Below, one piece after another: positions 18,288 to 25,576 of a stretch of DNA of 64,000 bases (positions within the stretch are counted from its first letter, which is position 1; each line of letters starts with the position of its first letter). Source of the DNA: Bradyrhizobium diazoefficiens USDA 110 (GTDB taxonomy: Bacteria > Pseudomonadota > Alphaproteobacteria > Rhizobiales > Xanthobacteraceae); contig NC_004463.1 of NCBI RefSeq assembly GCF_000011365.1, forward strand, positions 8,356,001 through 8,420,000, given 5' to 3'. The position numbers and the translations under genes are program-made. The notes beneath the pieces were generated by a model, which was given only the letters and a program-made list of their open reading frames with translations, had not been told where the DNA came from and did not search any database.

Positions 18288-18301
18288 TTGAGCGGGAACA
18301 A
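18288..18301. promoter_or_regulatory. FNR-like palindrome between ubiT and the ubiD-type gene
   Basis: TTGAGCGGGAACAA keeps the 14-base geometry of the FNR/FixK site, with eight of ten half-site bases matching TTGAT-N4-ATCAA. It lies 35 bases upstream of the ubiT ATG and 53 bases upstream of the likely ubiD TTG start, so one bound regulator could serve both directions. The match is imperfect. Confidence 0.4.
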
Positions 18302-18354
18302 TGAGGAGCGAAATCGCTCCGGCTAGCTTCTGCTCCTTTCAGGAGATTGTCCGC

Positions 18355-19887
18355 TTGCAACGCGACGTTCCGCGCTTCCGCGAATTATCCGACTTCCTGC
18401 GCTTCATCGAAGGCAAGGGACAATTGCGACGCATTCGCGAACCGGTCTCCGTGGTCCATGAGATCACGGAGATTCACCGGCGCGTCATCGGCGAGCACGG
18501 ACCGGCACTATTGTTCGAACGGCCGATCAGGGCCGACGGCCTACCATCCGGCATGCCGCTCCTGACCAATCTGTTCGGCACGGTGGAGCGGACCGCGTGG
18601 GGCATGGGCATCACGCCTGACCGGCTCGAAGAGCTCGGCGCGATGATGGCCGAGTTGCGCGCACCGCGCCCCCCGCACGGCGTTCGGGACGCCTGGCGCA
18701 AGCTGCCGCTGGCCCGCGCCGCGCTTGCGACCCGGCCGCGCTCGCGCGCAGCCGCGCCGGTGCAGGATCGCGCCGCCATGGGCGAGGACATCGATCTGAC
18801 GAAACTGCCGGCGCAGATCTGCTGGCCGGGCGAGCCTGCCCCATTGATCACCTGGCCACTGGTCATCACCGCGCCGCCGGCATCGCCGGCCGCCGACCAG
18901 GAGGAGAATGTCGGCGTCTATCGCATGCAGATCCTCGGCCGCGACCGCGCCATCGTCCGCTGGCTCGCCCATCGCGGCGGCGCCCGGCATCATCAGCAAT
19001 GGAAGGCCGTAGGGCGCGACATGCCGGTCGCAATCGTCATCGGCGCCGACCCCGCGACCATCCTTGCCGCGGTAATGCCACTGCCCGAGACGATCTCCGA
19101 GCTGCGCTTCGCGGGCATCCTGCGCGGTGAGCGGCCCGAGCTGACGCCCTGCCTCACCGTACCGCTCGAGGTCCCTGCCACGGCCGAGATCGTCATCGAG
19201 GGCTTTGTCTCGGCGACCGAGACGGCGGCCGAAGGTCCCTATGGCGATCACACCGGTTACTACAATTCGGTCGAGCAGTTTCCGGTGCTGCGCGTCACCG
19301 CCATCACGTCGCGGCAACAGCCGATCTATCTGTCGACCTTCACGGGCCGCGCGCCGGACGAGCCGTCCCGGATCGGCGAGGCCCTGAACCGGCTGTTCGT
19401 GCCGCTGATCCGGCAGCAATTCCCCGAGGTGACCGACTGCTGGCTGCCGCCCGAGACCTGCTCCTACCGGGTCGCGATCGCATCGATCAAAAAGCGCTAT
19501 CCCGGCCAGGCACGGCGGCTGATGCTGGGCCTGTGGTCGATGCTGCCGCAGTTCAGCTACACCAAACTATTGATCGTGGTCGACGACGACATCGACATTC
19601 GCGACTGGCGCGAGGTGATGTGGGCGGTGGCGACGCGGAGCGACAGCTCGCGTGATCTCGTGGCGCTGTCCGACACGCCGATCGACTATCTCGACTTCGC
19701 CTCGCCGAAATCCGGCCTCGGCGGCAAGCTCGGGATCGACGCCACTACGAAGATGCCGCCGGAGACGGAGCGGGAATGGGGCGAGCCGCTGGCGATGGAT
19801 TCCGCCGTGATCGCCAAAGTCGATGCGATGTGGCCGGCGCTCGGCCTCGGCGGGATCGGCGGGCTGCAGCTACGCGAGCCCGCATGA
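18355..19887 (+). CDS. ubiD: UbiD-family prenylated-FMN decarboxylase
   Basis: A 510-residue UbiD-type decarboxylase. The N-terminus FRELSDFLRFIEGKGQLRRI and ITEIHRR match UbiD, and the catalytic signature EGPYGDHTGYYNS is intact; NVGVYRMQILGRD is the prenyl-FMN and metal binding region. In ubiquinone synthesis it would decarboxylate 4-hydroxy-3-polyprenylbenzoate. The TTG at 18355 with AGGAG nine bases upstream gives the family-like start; an ATG at 18301 is also in frame but sits in the divergent promoter palindrome. It overlaps the UbiX gene by four bases, which supplies its cofactor. Confidence 0.9.
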   Translation: MQRDVPRFRELSDFLRFIEGKGQLRRIREPVSVVHEITEIHRRVIGEHGPALLFERPIRADGLPSGMPLLTNLFGTVERTAWGMGITPDRLEELGAMMAELRAPRPPHGVRDAWRKLPLARAALATRPRSRAAAPVQDRAAMGEDIDLTKLPAQICWPGEPAPLITWPLVITAPPASPAADQEENVGVYRMQILGRDRAIVRWLAHRGGARHHQQWKAVGRDMPVAIVIGADPATILAAVMPLPETISELRFAGILRGERPELTPCLTVPLEVPATAEIVIEGFVSATETAAEGPYGDHTGYYNSVEQFPVLRVTAITSRQQPIYLSTFTGRAPDEPSRIGEALNRLFVPLIRQQFPEVTDCWLPPETCSYRVAIASIKKRYPGQARRLMLGLWSMLPQFSYTKLLIVVDDDIDIRDWREVMWAVATRSDSSRDLVALSDTPIDYLDFASPKSGLGGKLGIDATTKMPPETEREWGEPLAMDSAVIAKVDAMWPALGLGGIGGLQLREPA

Positions 19888-20468
19888 GCGAGCGGCATGG
19901 CGTGATCGTCGGCATCAGCGGTGCCTCGGGCGCGGCCATCGGCGTGCGCATCGTCGAGCGGCTGGCGGAGAATCCACACTGCGCGGTGCATCTGGTGATC
20001 TCACCGGCAGCGGAGCGTACGCTCGCCGAGGAGGTCGGCCCCGAGGCGCTGCCGCGCCTGCGCGCCCTCGCCTTCCGCGACCATGCGGTTTCGGACATCG
20101 GCGCCAGCATCGCCAGCGGCTCGTTTCCGGTCGGCGGCATGATCGTGGCGCCGTGCTCGATCCGGACGCTGTCGGCGGTTGCCTTCGGACAGCTCGACAA
20201 TCTTCTCGTGCGCGCCGCTGACGTGCAGCTCAAGGAGCGACGGCGCCTGGTGCTGCTGGTGCGCGAGAGCCCGCTGCATCTCGGCCATCTCCGCGCGATG
20301 GTCCAGGCCACCGAGATCGGCGCGATCATCGCGCCGCCGCTGCCGGCCTTCTATCTGAAGCCGCAGTCGCTGGCCGAGATCGTCGATCAGATCGCCTGCC
20401 GCGCGATCAATCTGCTGAACCTGCCGGACATTGCGGCGCCGGCGCTGAAATGGCACGGCGATAGATAA
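19884..20468 (+). CDS. ubiX: UbiX flavin prenyltransferase
   Basis: A 194-residue flavoprotein with GISGASGAAIGVRI at the FMN phosphate site, the conserved GGMIVAPCSIRTLSAVAFG and the RRLVLLVRESPLHLGHL segment. UbiX attaches a dimethylallyl unit to FMN to make the prenyl-FMN used by UbiD enzymes. The ATGA overlap with the preceding UbiD-type gene and the matching biochemistry make the pair a functional unit. With ubiTUV divergent from it, the locus encodes several steps of the ubiquinone pathway. Confidence 0.94.
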   Translation: MSERHGVIVGISGASGAAIGVRIVERLAENPHCAVHLVISPAAERTLAEEVGPEALPRLRALAFRDHAVSDIGASIASGSFPVGGMIVAPCSIRTLSAVAFGQLDNLLVRAADVQLKERRRLVLLVRESPLHLGHLRAMVQATEIGAIIAPPLPAFYLKPQSLAEIVDQIACRAINLLNLPDIAAPALKWHGDR

Positions 20469-20580
20469 GCGCCAGCGCGCGGCGGCGTTCAGGTCCGTCG
20501 TCTCGGGCAGGCCGTTCTGGCGCCGATCGATGAGGGCGTTCATCGTTGCACGCAAGTGCGACAGGGATTATCGATGCTGC

Positions 20581-21048
20581 ATGACCAAATGGCGTCCTCA
20601 CCCCCATATCCGAGTCGTCGCGACCGGCCTGCACTGGCGGGACGGGCGGTTGCTGGCGGCCGAGGTTCGCGACGATGCGGGCCGGATCAAGGGCGTGCGC
20701 CCGCTTGGCGGCGAGATCGAGTTCGGCGAGAGCTGGCGGGCGGCGCTCGTGCGGGAATTTTGCGAAGAGCTCGGCATCGACATTGCCATCACGGGCGAAC
20801 CACTGGTGATGGAGAACATTTTTGCGCATGAGGGAGAGACCGGGCACGAGGTGATGTTCATCGCCGAGGTCGCGTTTCCCGACGGCGCGTTCAGCGGACA
20901 GGACCGCATCGATTTCCGCGAGGATAACGGCGAGCAGATCGTCGCGCGCTGGTTCGACCTCGCCGATCTCGACGTGGAGGGCGGACCCAGCCTCTATCCG
21001 ACCGGATTGAAGGATCTGCTGCTGGAGGCAAGAGACGGAACTGCGTGA
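20581..21048 (+). CDS. NUDIX hydrolase
   Basis: A 155-residue protein with an intact Nudix box: GGEIEFGESWRAALVREFCE followed by ELGI, which holds the G-x5-E-x7-R-E-x2-E-E-x-G metal-binding glutamates. Members cleave nucleoside diphosphates linked to another group; the substrate is unknown. The ATG at 20581 (MTKWRPHPH) is preferred because the upstream 17 codons look like leader. It stands alone between ubiX and a convergent gene. Confidence 0.85.
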   Translation: MTKWRPHPHIRVVATGLHWRDGRLLAAEVRDDAGRIKGVRPLGGEIEFGESWRAALVREFCEELGIDIAITGEPLVMENIFAHEGETGHEVMFIAEVAFPDGAFSGQDRIDFREDNGEQIVARWFDLADLDVEGGPSLYPTGLKDLLLEARDGTA

Positions 21049-21063
21049 GAGGCGTCGCTCTCA

Positions 21064-21534
21064 TCACGTTCCGCCCGTATCGCGCCGATAGCGGAAGTCG
21101 CAATGCGGCGCGCCTTGCATGATCGTCTGCGTGCGCGTGAGCCTGACGTCGGGGCCGAACCCTTCCGCGGTCGCGAAGTCGGCGGTGCAGACCAGGAGAA
21201 AGCCGAGCTCCGGCTCGCCCAGCGCCTTGTAGAACTCGGCATAGGCGCATCGCTTGACGTCGAACGCGAAGGCGTCGTGGCTCTGCTCGATCACGTCATA
21301 GGCGAGCGCATCGTCGCGGGCATAGGTCCCGAACGCCGACGATACGGCCTTGCCGAGATCGCTCTCGTTCTTGGCTTTCCAGAACTCCTCGCCGAAGCCG
21401 CGATAGAGATCGCCGAGCGCCTTGCGCACCAGCGCGTTGGCGCGCGCCTCGCCGAGCTCGGCCTGGAGCGCCTTGACCAAGGGCACCAGCACCTGGGCCT
21501 GGATCTTTGCCTGTTCGATGACGGACACGCTCAT
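21064..21534 (-). CDS. L-2-amino-thiazoline-4-carboxylic acid hydrolase-like protein
   Basis: A 156-residue protein resembling the ATC-hydrolase family (PF14196): an N-terminal helical part (LVKALQAELGEARANALVRKAL), YAEFYKALGEPELGFLLVCTADFATAEGFG and the terminal MQGAPHCDFRYR with its conserved cysteine and histidine. The family is named for a cysteine-synthesis enzyme of Pseudomonas but many members are uncharacterised, so the reaction here is uncertain. The ATG has GAAGG upstream. It is convergent with the NUDIX gene and is the last ordinary gene before the accessory region. Confidence 0.65.
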   Translation of the reverse strand: MSVSVIEQAKIQAQVLVPLVKALQAELGEARANALVRKALGDLYRGFGEEFWKAKNESDLGKAVSSAFGTYARDDALAYDVIEQSHDAFAFDVKRCAYAEFYKALGEPELGFLLVCTADFATAEGFGPDVRLTRTQTIMQGAPHCDFRYRRDTGGT

Positions 21535-21751
21535 GGGCAACCTTCATCCGGGTTACTTCACGCCACAGCACGATAACTCAACTTGCTGTTGGCGGCGAGA
21601 GCTTGCCTGTTTCGTCCTATGACGTCCCAAAGCCTACGTTTCCGTGATGTCAGGGTTATCGCCGATCGTGCAATTCTGAAAACGTCGACGCAGCCATCAA
21701 TGGTATGATGAGTACCATTCAAATGCCGCCGGCAGATGACCAGAGGTGAAC

Positions 21752-22030
21752 ATGATCCGACCCGAGATGTCTCCAAGCAACGTCAGGCCACGACGTTCTT
21801 CACGACGCCGTCATGTTGCGGCGGTGGCCGCGGCACTGTTTCTCGCCACCACGTACTGGTCAGTCGGAGGCGCGCAGGCTGCCGCGAATGACGCCGAGGC
21901 ACGAGCCATCTTCGAGAAATTCATCGCGGCACAGAATGCGCATGATGCCGATGCGGTGAAGGCGATGCTCTTGAATTCGCCCGGCACGCTGCTGTTTGCC
22001 AGCGGCGAGGAGCCGCCGCAGGCATACTAA
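21752..22030 (+). pseudogene. 5' part of an NTF2/SnoaL-like exported protein, truncated
   Basis: The gene has a good start (GAGGTGAAC then ATG), an arginine-rich leader, a signal helix (HVAAVAAALFLATTYWS) and the beginning of a SnoaL/DUF4440-type domain (IFEKFIAAQNAHDADAVKAM, GTLLFASG). It then stops after about 92 codons, at about 22018, beside an IS21 transposase remnant. Normal members run 140-170 residues and need the beta-sheet half that is missing here. I infer disruption by the element or a deletion next to it. Confidence 0.65.
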
Positions 22031-22039
22031 GTAGTTCAC

Positions 22040-22595
22040 GCGCTCTTGGAGCCTACGCGCTGACGGGGGCACGGGTCGCTTCCAGCGTCTTGCGCAGCTC
22101 GCAGGTGCTGGCAAGCTTGCGCCGGATCCGCTCGATGGCGGCCGGCAGCACCCAGTCTTTGAAGGGAGCACCGTTGCGCAAGGCGCCGGGTTTGCGGGCG
22201 AGCACCGGCACATATGCCAGGGGCCGTAGACGGTATCGCCGCGGCCAAAGGATCCCGGGTGCTCGGCAACGATGCTGCGACCGAGTACTTGTTGTTGTCG
22301 AAGCGCACCAGGTCTTCGAGACCGACGCCGTCACCGCATGGAAGCCGTCGAAGCGGCCGGCATAGGCAACGAGTTTGGGGCGTTCGCCTTCGAACACTTC
22401 CCAGATCGTCCGATCGACCAGTTCCGGATGGCGATGAGCCTTGGCGTAAGCGATGCATTTGTCGAGCAGCCAGGCGTTTAACTCGTCGAGGTTTTTGAAC
22501 CGCAGCCGCGGCGTGAAGAAGCGTTCCCTGACCAGCCCGACCTGGTTCTCGACCTGCCCCTTCTCCCAGCCCGACGCTGGCGTGCATCGGTGCGC
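22040..22595 (-). mobile_element. IS21-family istA transposase remnant, frameshifted
   Basis: Reading the minus strand, pieces of IstA occur in order in changing frames: GWEKGQVENQVGLVRERFF, then RFKNLDELNAWLLDKCIAYA, then FEGERPKLVAYAGRFDGFHA, then LVRFDNNKYSVAAS in a second frame, then YVPVLARKPGALRNGAPFKD with WVLPAAIERIRRKL. These are the C-terminal half of an IS21 transposase. There is no istB and no complete N-terminus, so the element is dead. It abuts the truncated NTF2-like gene. Confidence 0.8.
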
Positions 22596-22599
22596 GTCG

Positions 22600-23115
22600 C
22601 AAGGATGGTGGGCAGTTCAGGTCAATCGCGTCGGTTTGACAGGCCACCGAGGACTTCCGGTCAAGCCTGGTGAATGGACTTCCAGAACCGCTTTCATGGA
22701 GGGAGCGGCGGTCGCCAGATCGAAGAAGCCCAGGGAGGTCTGATAGGTTTACTGGATACGACAGAACGCAGTTGCTTGGGACGTCCCATGGTCGGACGAC
22801 AAGATCGCTGCGGCGCGCACCCGGGAGCGCGAGACCAAAAATCAATTCTTCGCAGGAGAGACACCAGCAAACTTCTGGCAACGCTTCTGGCGCTGGCTAT
22901 TCGGATAAGGGCTTCGGTCGGACCAAGAACAAGAGAGCATTGACTTCGCACAAGATGGGATGCCACTTACGCTTCGCCCACACCGGTTGGACGACAGCAA
23001 GCGCTGGGAGGAAGGCGATCAACATCGACGCAAAGATCTTCAGCAATTTTTTGCAAAACTCCCCCATCGAACGGACCCGGGTCAAGTATCGCAAATGCGA
23101 TCGTTCGGCCCGGCA
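22600..23115. other. No confident gene; decayed sequence
   Basis: No complete gene is recognisable. A plus-strand frame at 22747-22908 reads ARTRERETKNQFFAGETPAN then FWQRFWRWLFG and stop, which looks like the true C-terminus of a lost protein, but it has no start codon. The rest holds short frames with no consistent composition. The stretch is probably debris beside the IS21 remnant. Confidence 0.4.
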
Positions 23116-23120
23116 ATAAA

Positions 23121-23489
23121 TTACCGTCTGATGCCTTGCACTCCGACTTCAACATGTTTCTTGAGCTTGCCCTCGTATTCTATGAAGCGACCTGCCGTGA
23201 TCTGATCGTAAGGGCGCAGGCGCGGATTCGAGCACGGCAACGCCATCACGAGGTCAGCATTGCCTTCGCGATTCTTCAGCCGAACCATTCGCGTATCGGC
23301 GAAGTCGGTGGTCGCGCCGATGAAGACGATCGCGCATGCCAGAGCTGAGATCTGAGAATAGCCCCAGCTCCGGACCTTCGAAGCTGGGGCTGAGCCTCTC
23401 GATTGGGACCGGCAAGGGGATAGCCGGCAACACAATCTTAGCTCCTCCACCGAAGTCGAGGGATCACAATCCGGTGTCGAAATCGTCAA
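23121..23489 (-). CDS. Hypothetical small protein at the 3' end of the PQQ-dehydrogenase operon
   Basis: An open frame of 122 codons begins at a TTG whose last bases overlap the preceding stop (TTGA), suggesting coupling. Only its second half looks protein-like: a hydrophobic stretch (ISALACAIVFIGA), then MVRLKNREGNADLVMALP and KLKKHVEVGVQGIRR. A perfect hairpin lies within its first half, so the real gene may be shorter or be a remnant. I do not recognise a family. A small exported protein is the best reading. Confidence 0.3.
   Translation of the reverse strand: MTISTPDCDPSTSVEELRLCCRLSPCRSQSRGSAPASKVRSWGYSQISALACAIVFIGATTDFADTRMVRLKNREGNADLVMALPCSNPRLRPYDQITAGRFIEYEGKLKKHVEVGVQGIRR
23360..23391. 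repeat. Perfect 10-bp inverted repeat
   Basis: AGCCCCAGCT at 23360-23369 and AGCTGGGGCT at 23382-23391 form a ten-base perfect stem with a 12-base loop, just after the TIM-barrel gene on the minus strand. There is no T run, so it is not a classic terminator, but it may stabilise or end the upstream message. Confidence 0.5.
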
Positions 23490-24349
23490 GGTGTACGTGG
23501 CAAAACAGAGCTGCGCGTCAGAAGTCGCTGACGCTTAAGGAAGGCGATGCTCGTCTGTATGCTCCGCATCGGATCAGCCGAAACGTCCTGTTCGACGAAA
23601 ACATGTTGCACACCGCTCTCCGCGGCGGCTTCGAGTATCTCGGCGAAGTTAATCGTACCGTGACCAAGTTCGATGGTCGATCCGTTCTTTGCCATGTCCT
23701 TCAGGTGCAGGAGGCGAAATCGCGATGGATGCCCTCTCAAGAAGCGCGCTGAATCGAGATGTCCCTTGGTTGCCCAGTAAACATCGAGCTCGAACATGAC
23801 AAAGCGCTCATCGGTGCGGCTGAGCAGAACGTCGTATGGCTGGATGCCACCTGCCAAGTTCCCGAATTCAAAATCATGATTGTGATAGGCAAGCGTTAGC
23901 CCGGAACGCTGCGCCAGTTCACCGATCGTGTTCAGAGTGTCACAAATCCGCTGCCAATCATCGAGTGTTTGCCTTTCCGATACGTCCAGCCAGGGACAAA
24001 CGACGAACCGGCTGTCGAGCAAATGGGCGATGTCGAATGCTGAGTTGGCGTTGTTCCGCAGGCTGGCGTAGTCGAGATGCAGCGATGGTGCGGTGAGATC
24101 CAGGCTGCGCAGGAGCTTGCGGGTGAGCCTCAGGTCGTTCCCGAGAATGCCGGCAAACTCCAGCTCGCGATACCCGAAATTCGCGACTTTCCTCAGCGTT
24201 CCTTCGAAGTCGGCCTTCAGCGGGTCGCGGACGGTGTAGAGTTGGAGACCGATATTCCACAGTTCCCGACCGGAAACCGGCTCGATTCCCATCGTGGCAC
24301 CGGCCGCGATCCCTCCCAAAACAGTGCGTCTGCTGAGTGGCGCCAGCAC
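23486..24349 (-). CDS. Tat-exported sugar-phosphate isomerase/epimerase-like TIM-barrel protein
   Basis: A 287-residue protein with a twin-arginine leader (LSRRTVLGGIAAG) and a xylose-isomerase-like TIM barrel: LQLYTVRDPL, GYRELEFAG, LAYHNHDFEFG (metal-binding region), FELDVYWATKG and VFVEQDVSADP. Exported relatives occur in sugar catabolism, but the reaction is unknown here. It sits at the end of a minus-strand series with PQQ dehydrogenase, cytochrome c and a binding protein, six bases after the latter, so it is probably co-expressed and periplasmic with them. Confidence 0.78.
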   Translation of the reverse strand: MLAPLSRRTVLGGIAAGATMGIEPVSGRELWNIGLQLYTVRDPLKADFEGTLRKVANFGYRELEFAGILGNDLRLTRKLLRSLDLTAPSLHLDYASLRNNANSAFDIAHLLDSRFVVCPWLDVSERQTLDDWQRICDTLNTIGELAQRSGLTLAYHNHDFEFGNLAGGIQPYDVLLSRTDERFVMFELDVYWATKGHLDSARFLRGHPSRFRLLHLKDMAKNGSTIELGHGTINFAEILEAAAESGVQHVFVEQDVSADPMRSIQTSIAFLKRQRLLTRSSVLPRTP

Positions 24350-24355
24350 GCTCGG

Positions 24356-25141
24356 CTACCTTGGTGCCTGCAGTACGACGCCATAGCTCTTGTATATCCG
24401 ATCGACGGTGCCATCGGTTCGTAACCGATCGAGAGCTCCATCCATGGCTTCGCGTAAGGCATCATCAGGGCGAACCATGCCGACGGCGACATTCCAGTTG
24501 AGATCCACCGTGCTCTCGTCGCGATCAAGGATGCGGAGCGCCTTGTCGGGATGCGTCAGATTGAAATAGCTCGCCACGGTGGGCGTCACCGCAGCGGCGT
24601 CGATCTCGTTATTCGAAAGGGCCTCGAGACTGTCGCTCTCGAAACCAAAGGTCGATGTAGGTACGTGCCGCTGACTAATTATCATGGCTGCGACGGACCC
24701 GACCTGCACCCCGACCTTGGTATGCTCGTTGAGGCTCTTGAACGACGTAAGCGTGCTGGCGGATGGCACGGCCAACGCGACGCCCGTGCGATAGTACGGT
24801 TTCGAGATCCTCAAGTGAGTTTCGCCTTGCGCCTCGCGGTCGGCGATCACATCGAGAAGAATGTCACAGCCAGCGCTACGCATTTGGTACTGGGTAATGA
24901 TCCAATCAAGCCTCAGGGAGACGCCGAGCTCCCGCGCCAGTGCTTGTCCCAATTCAACCTGAAATCCGGGAGGATCCCCGGCTTTGCTCGCGAATGGAAG
25001 CGAGTTCGGGTGAGCACATAACCCAAGTACGCCGGCCGAGCGGATTGTCTCGAGGGATCGAGCCCGTGCCGGCCCCAGCAAACCTGCCACCGTCACGATG
25101 ATGAGCGGGAGGATCAGTTCTGTTCCGCGTACCTTGCGCAT
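24356..25141 (-). CDS. Quinoprotein-associated periplasmic binding protein (XoxJ/MoxJ-like)
   Basis: A 261-residue family-3 solute-binding protein with a signal peptide (residues 1-28, ending ARAR), then SAGVLGLCAHPNSLPFASK, GFQVELGQALARELG and YRTGVALAVP. Members beside PQQ alcohol dehydrogenases, such as MxaJ and XoxJ, are thought to help mature the dehydrogenase rather than import a solute. Position, 18 bases after cytochrome c and two genes after the dehydrogenase, supports that role. Confidence 0.8.
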   Translation of the reverse strand: MRKVRGTELILPLIIVTVAGLLGPARARSLETIRSAGVLGLCAHPNSLPFASKAGDPPGFQVELGQALARELGVSLRLDWIITQYQMRSAGCDILLDVIADREAQGETHLRISKPYYRTGVALAVPSASTLTSFKSLNEHTKVGVQVGSVAAMIISQRHVPTSTFGFESDSLEALSNNEIDAAAVTPTVASYFNLTHPDKALRILDRDESTVDLNWNVAVGMVRPDDALREAMDGALDRLRTDGTVDRIYKSYGVVLQAPR

Positions 25142-25159
25142 GGAGTTTGACTCGCCGGC

Positions 25160-25486
25160 TCATCCCTCTCGCGGCTTTAATTCCCGGATGTACTTGATGA
25201 TTTGGTCGATCTGAGCATCGCTGAAGGTAGAATCGAATGCAGGCATCGCGCCTTGTTTGCCGTTCTTGATACGGTCGCGAATAAAATCGTCATCGCGCGT
25301 CGTGTTCATGAGCTGCGGTCCCTTACCCGCCGCGCGGCCGCCATCGGAATGACACCAGCCGCAGGTCGTTGCGAACAGCTGCTTAACATCGAAGTTCCCG
25401 TTGTCCGGCGCAGCGGAATCCGTCTGCGCGGAGACAGGCGTGGCACATGCGAACCAAGTGGCCAGCGCCATCAAGCTCAACTTCAT
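25160..25486 (-). CDS. Class I cytochrome c, electron acceptor of the PQQ dehydrogenase
   Basis: A 108-residue protein: signal peptide to residue 20 (CATPVSAQ), one haem motif CGWCH, and a late methionine in GAMPAFDSTFSDAQIDQII that is the likely sixth ligand. It should accept electrons from the periplasmic PQQ dehydrogenase encoded just upstream. The ATG at 25486 is chosen because GGAG lies at the right distance; the frame opens five codons earlier. A strong hairpin separates it from the dehydrogenase gene. Confidence 0.87.
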   Translation of the reverse strand: MKLSLMALATWFACATPVSAQTDSAAPDNGNFDVKQLFATTCGWCHSDGGRAAGKGPQLMNTTRDDDFIRDRIKNGKQGAMPAFDSTFSDAQIDQIIKYIRELKPREG

Positions 25487-25530
25487 GACGCAGAACTCCA
25501 CTTTCCGTTAGCCCTGACCGTTCCAAGGCA

Positions 25531-25557
25531 CGGGGAGCGAGCTTCTGTCGCTCCCCG
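25531..25557 (-). other. Intercistronic hairpin between dehydrogenase and cytochrome genes
   Basis: CGGGGAGCGA and TCGCTCCCCG form a perfect ten-base GC-rich stem with a seven-base loop. On the minus strand no T run follows, so it is more likely a partial terminator or 3' stabiliser that keeps dehydrogenase mRNA more abundant than the downstream genes. Confidence 0.6.
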
Positions 25558-25576
25558 CCAGATTGTCCGAAAACCC

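Noticed and set aside
22670..23119. Plus-strand frame of 149 codons beside the IS21 remnant
   Set aside because: No start context, no recognisable domain, and a better protein-like tail occurs in another frame of the same stretch.
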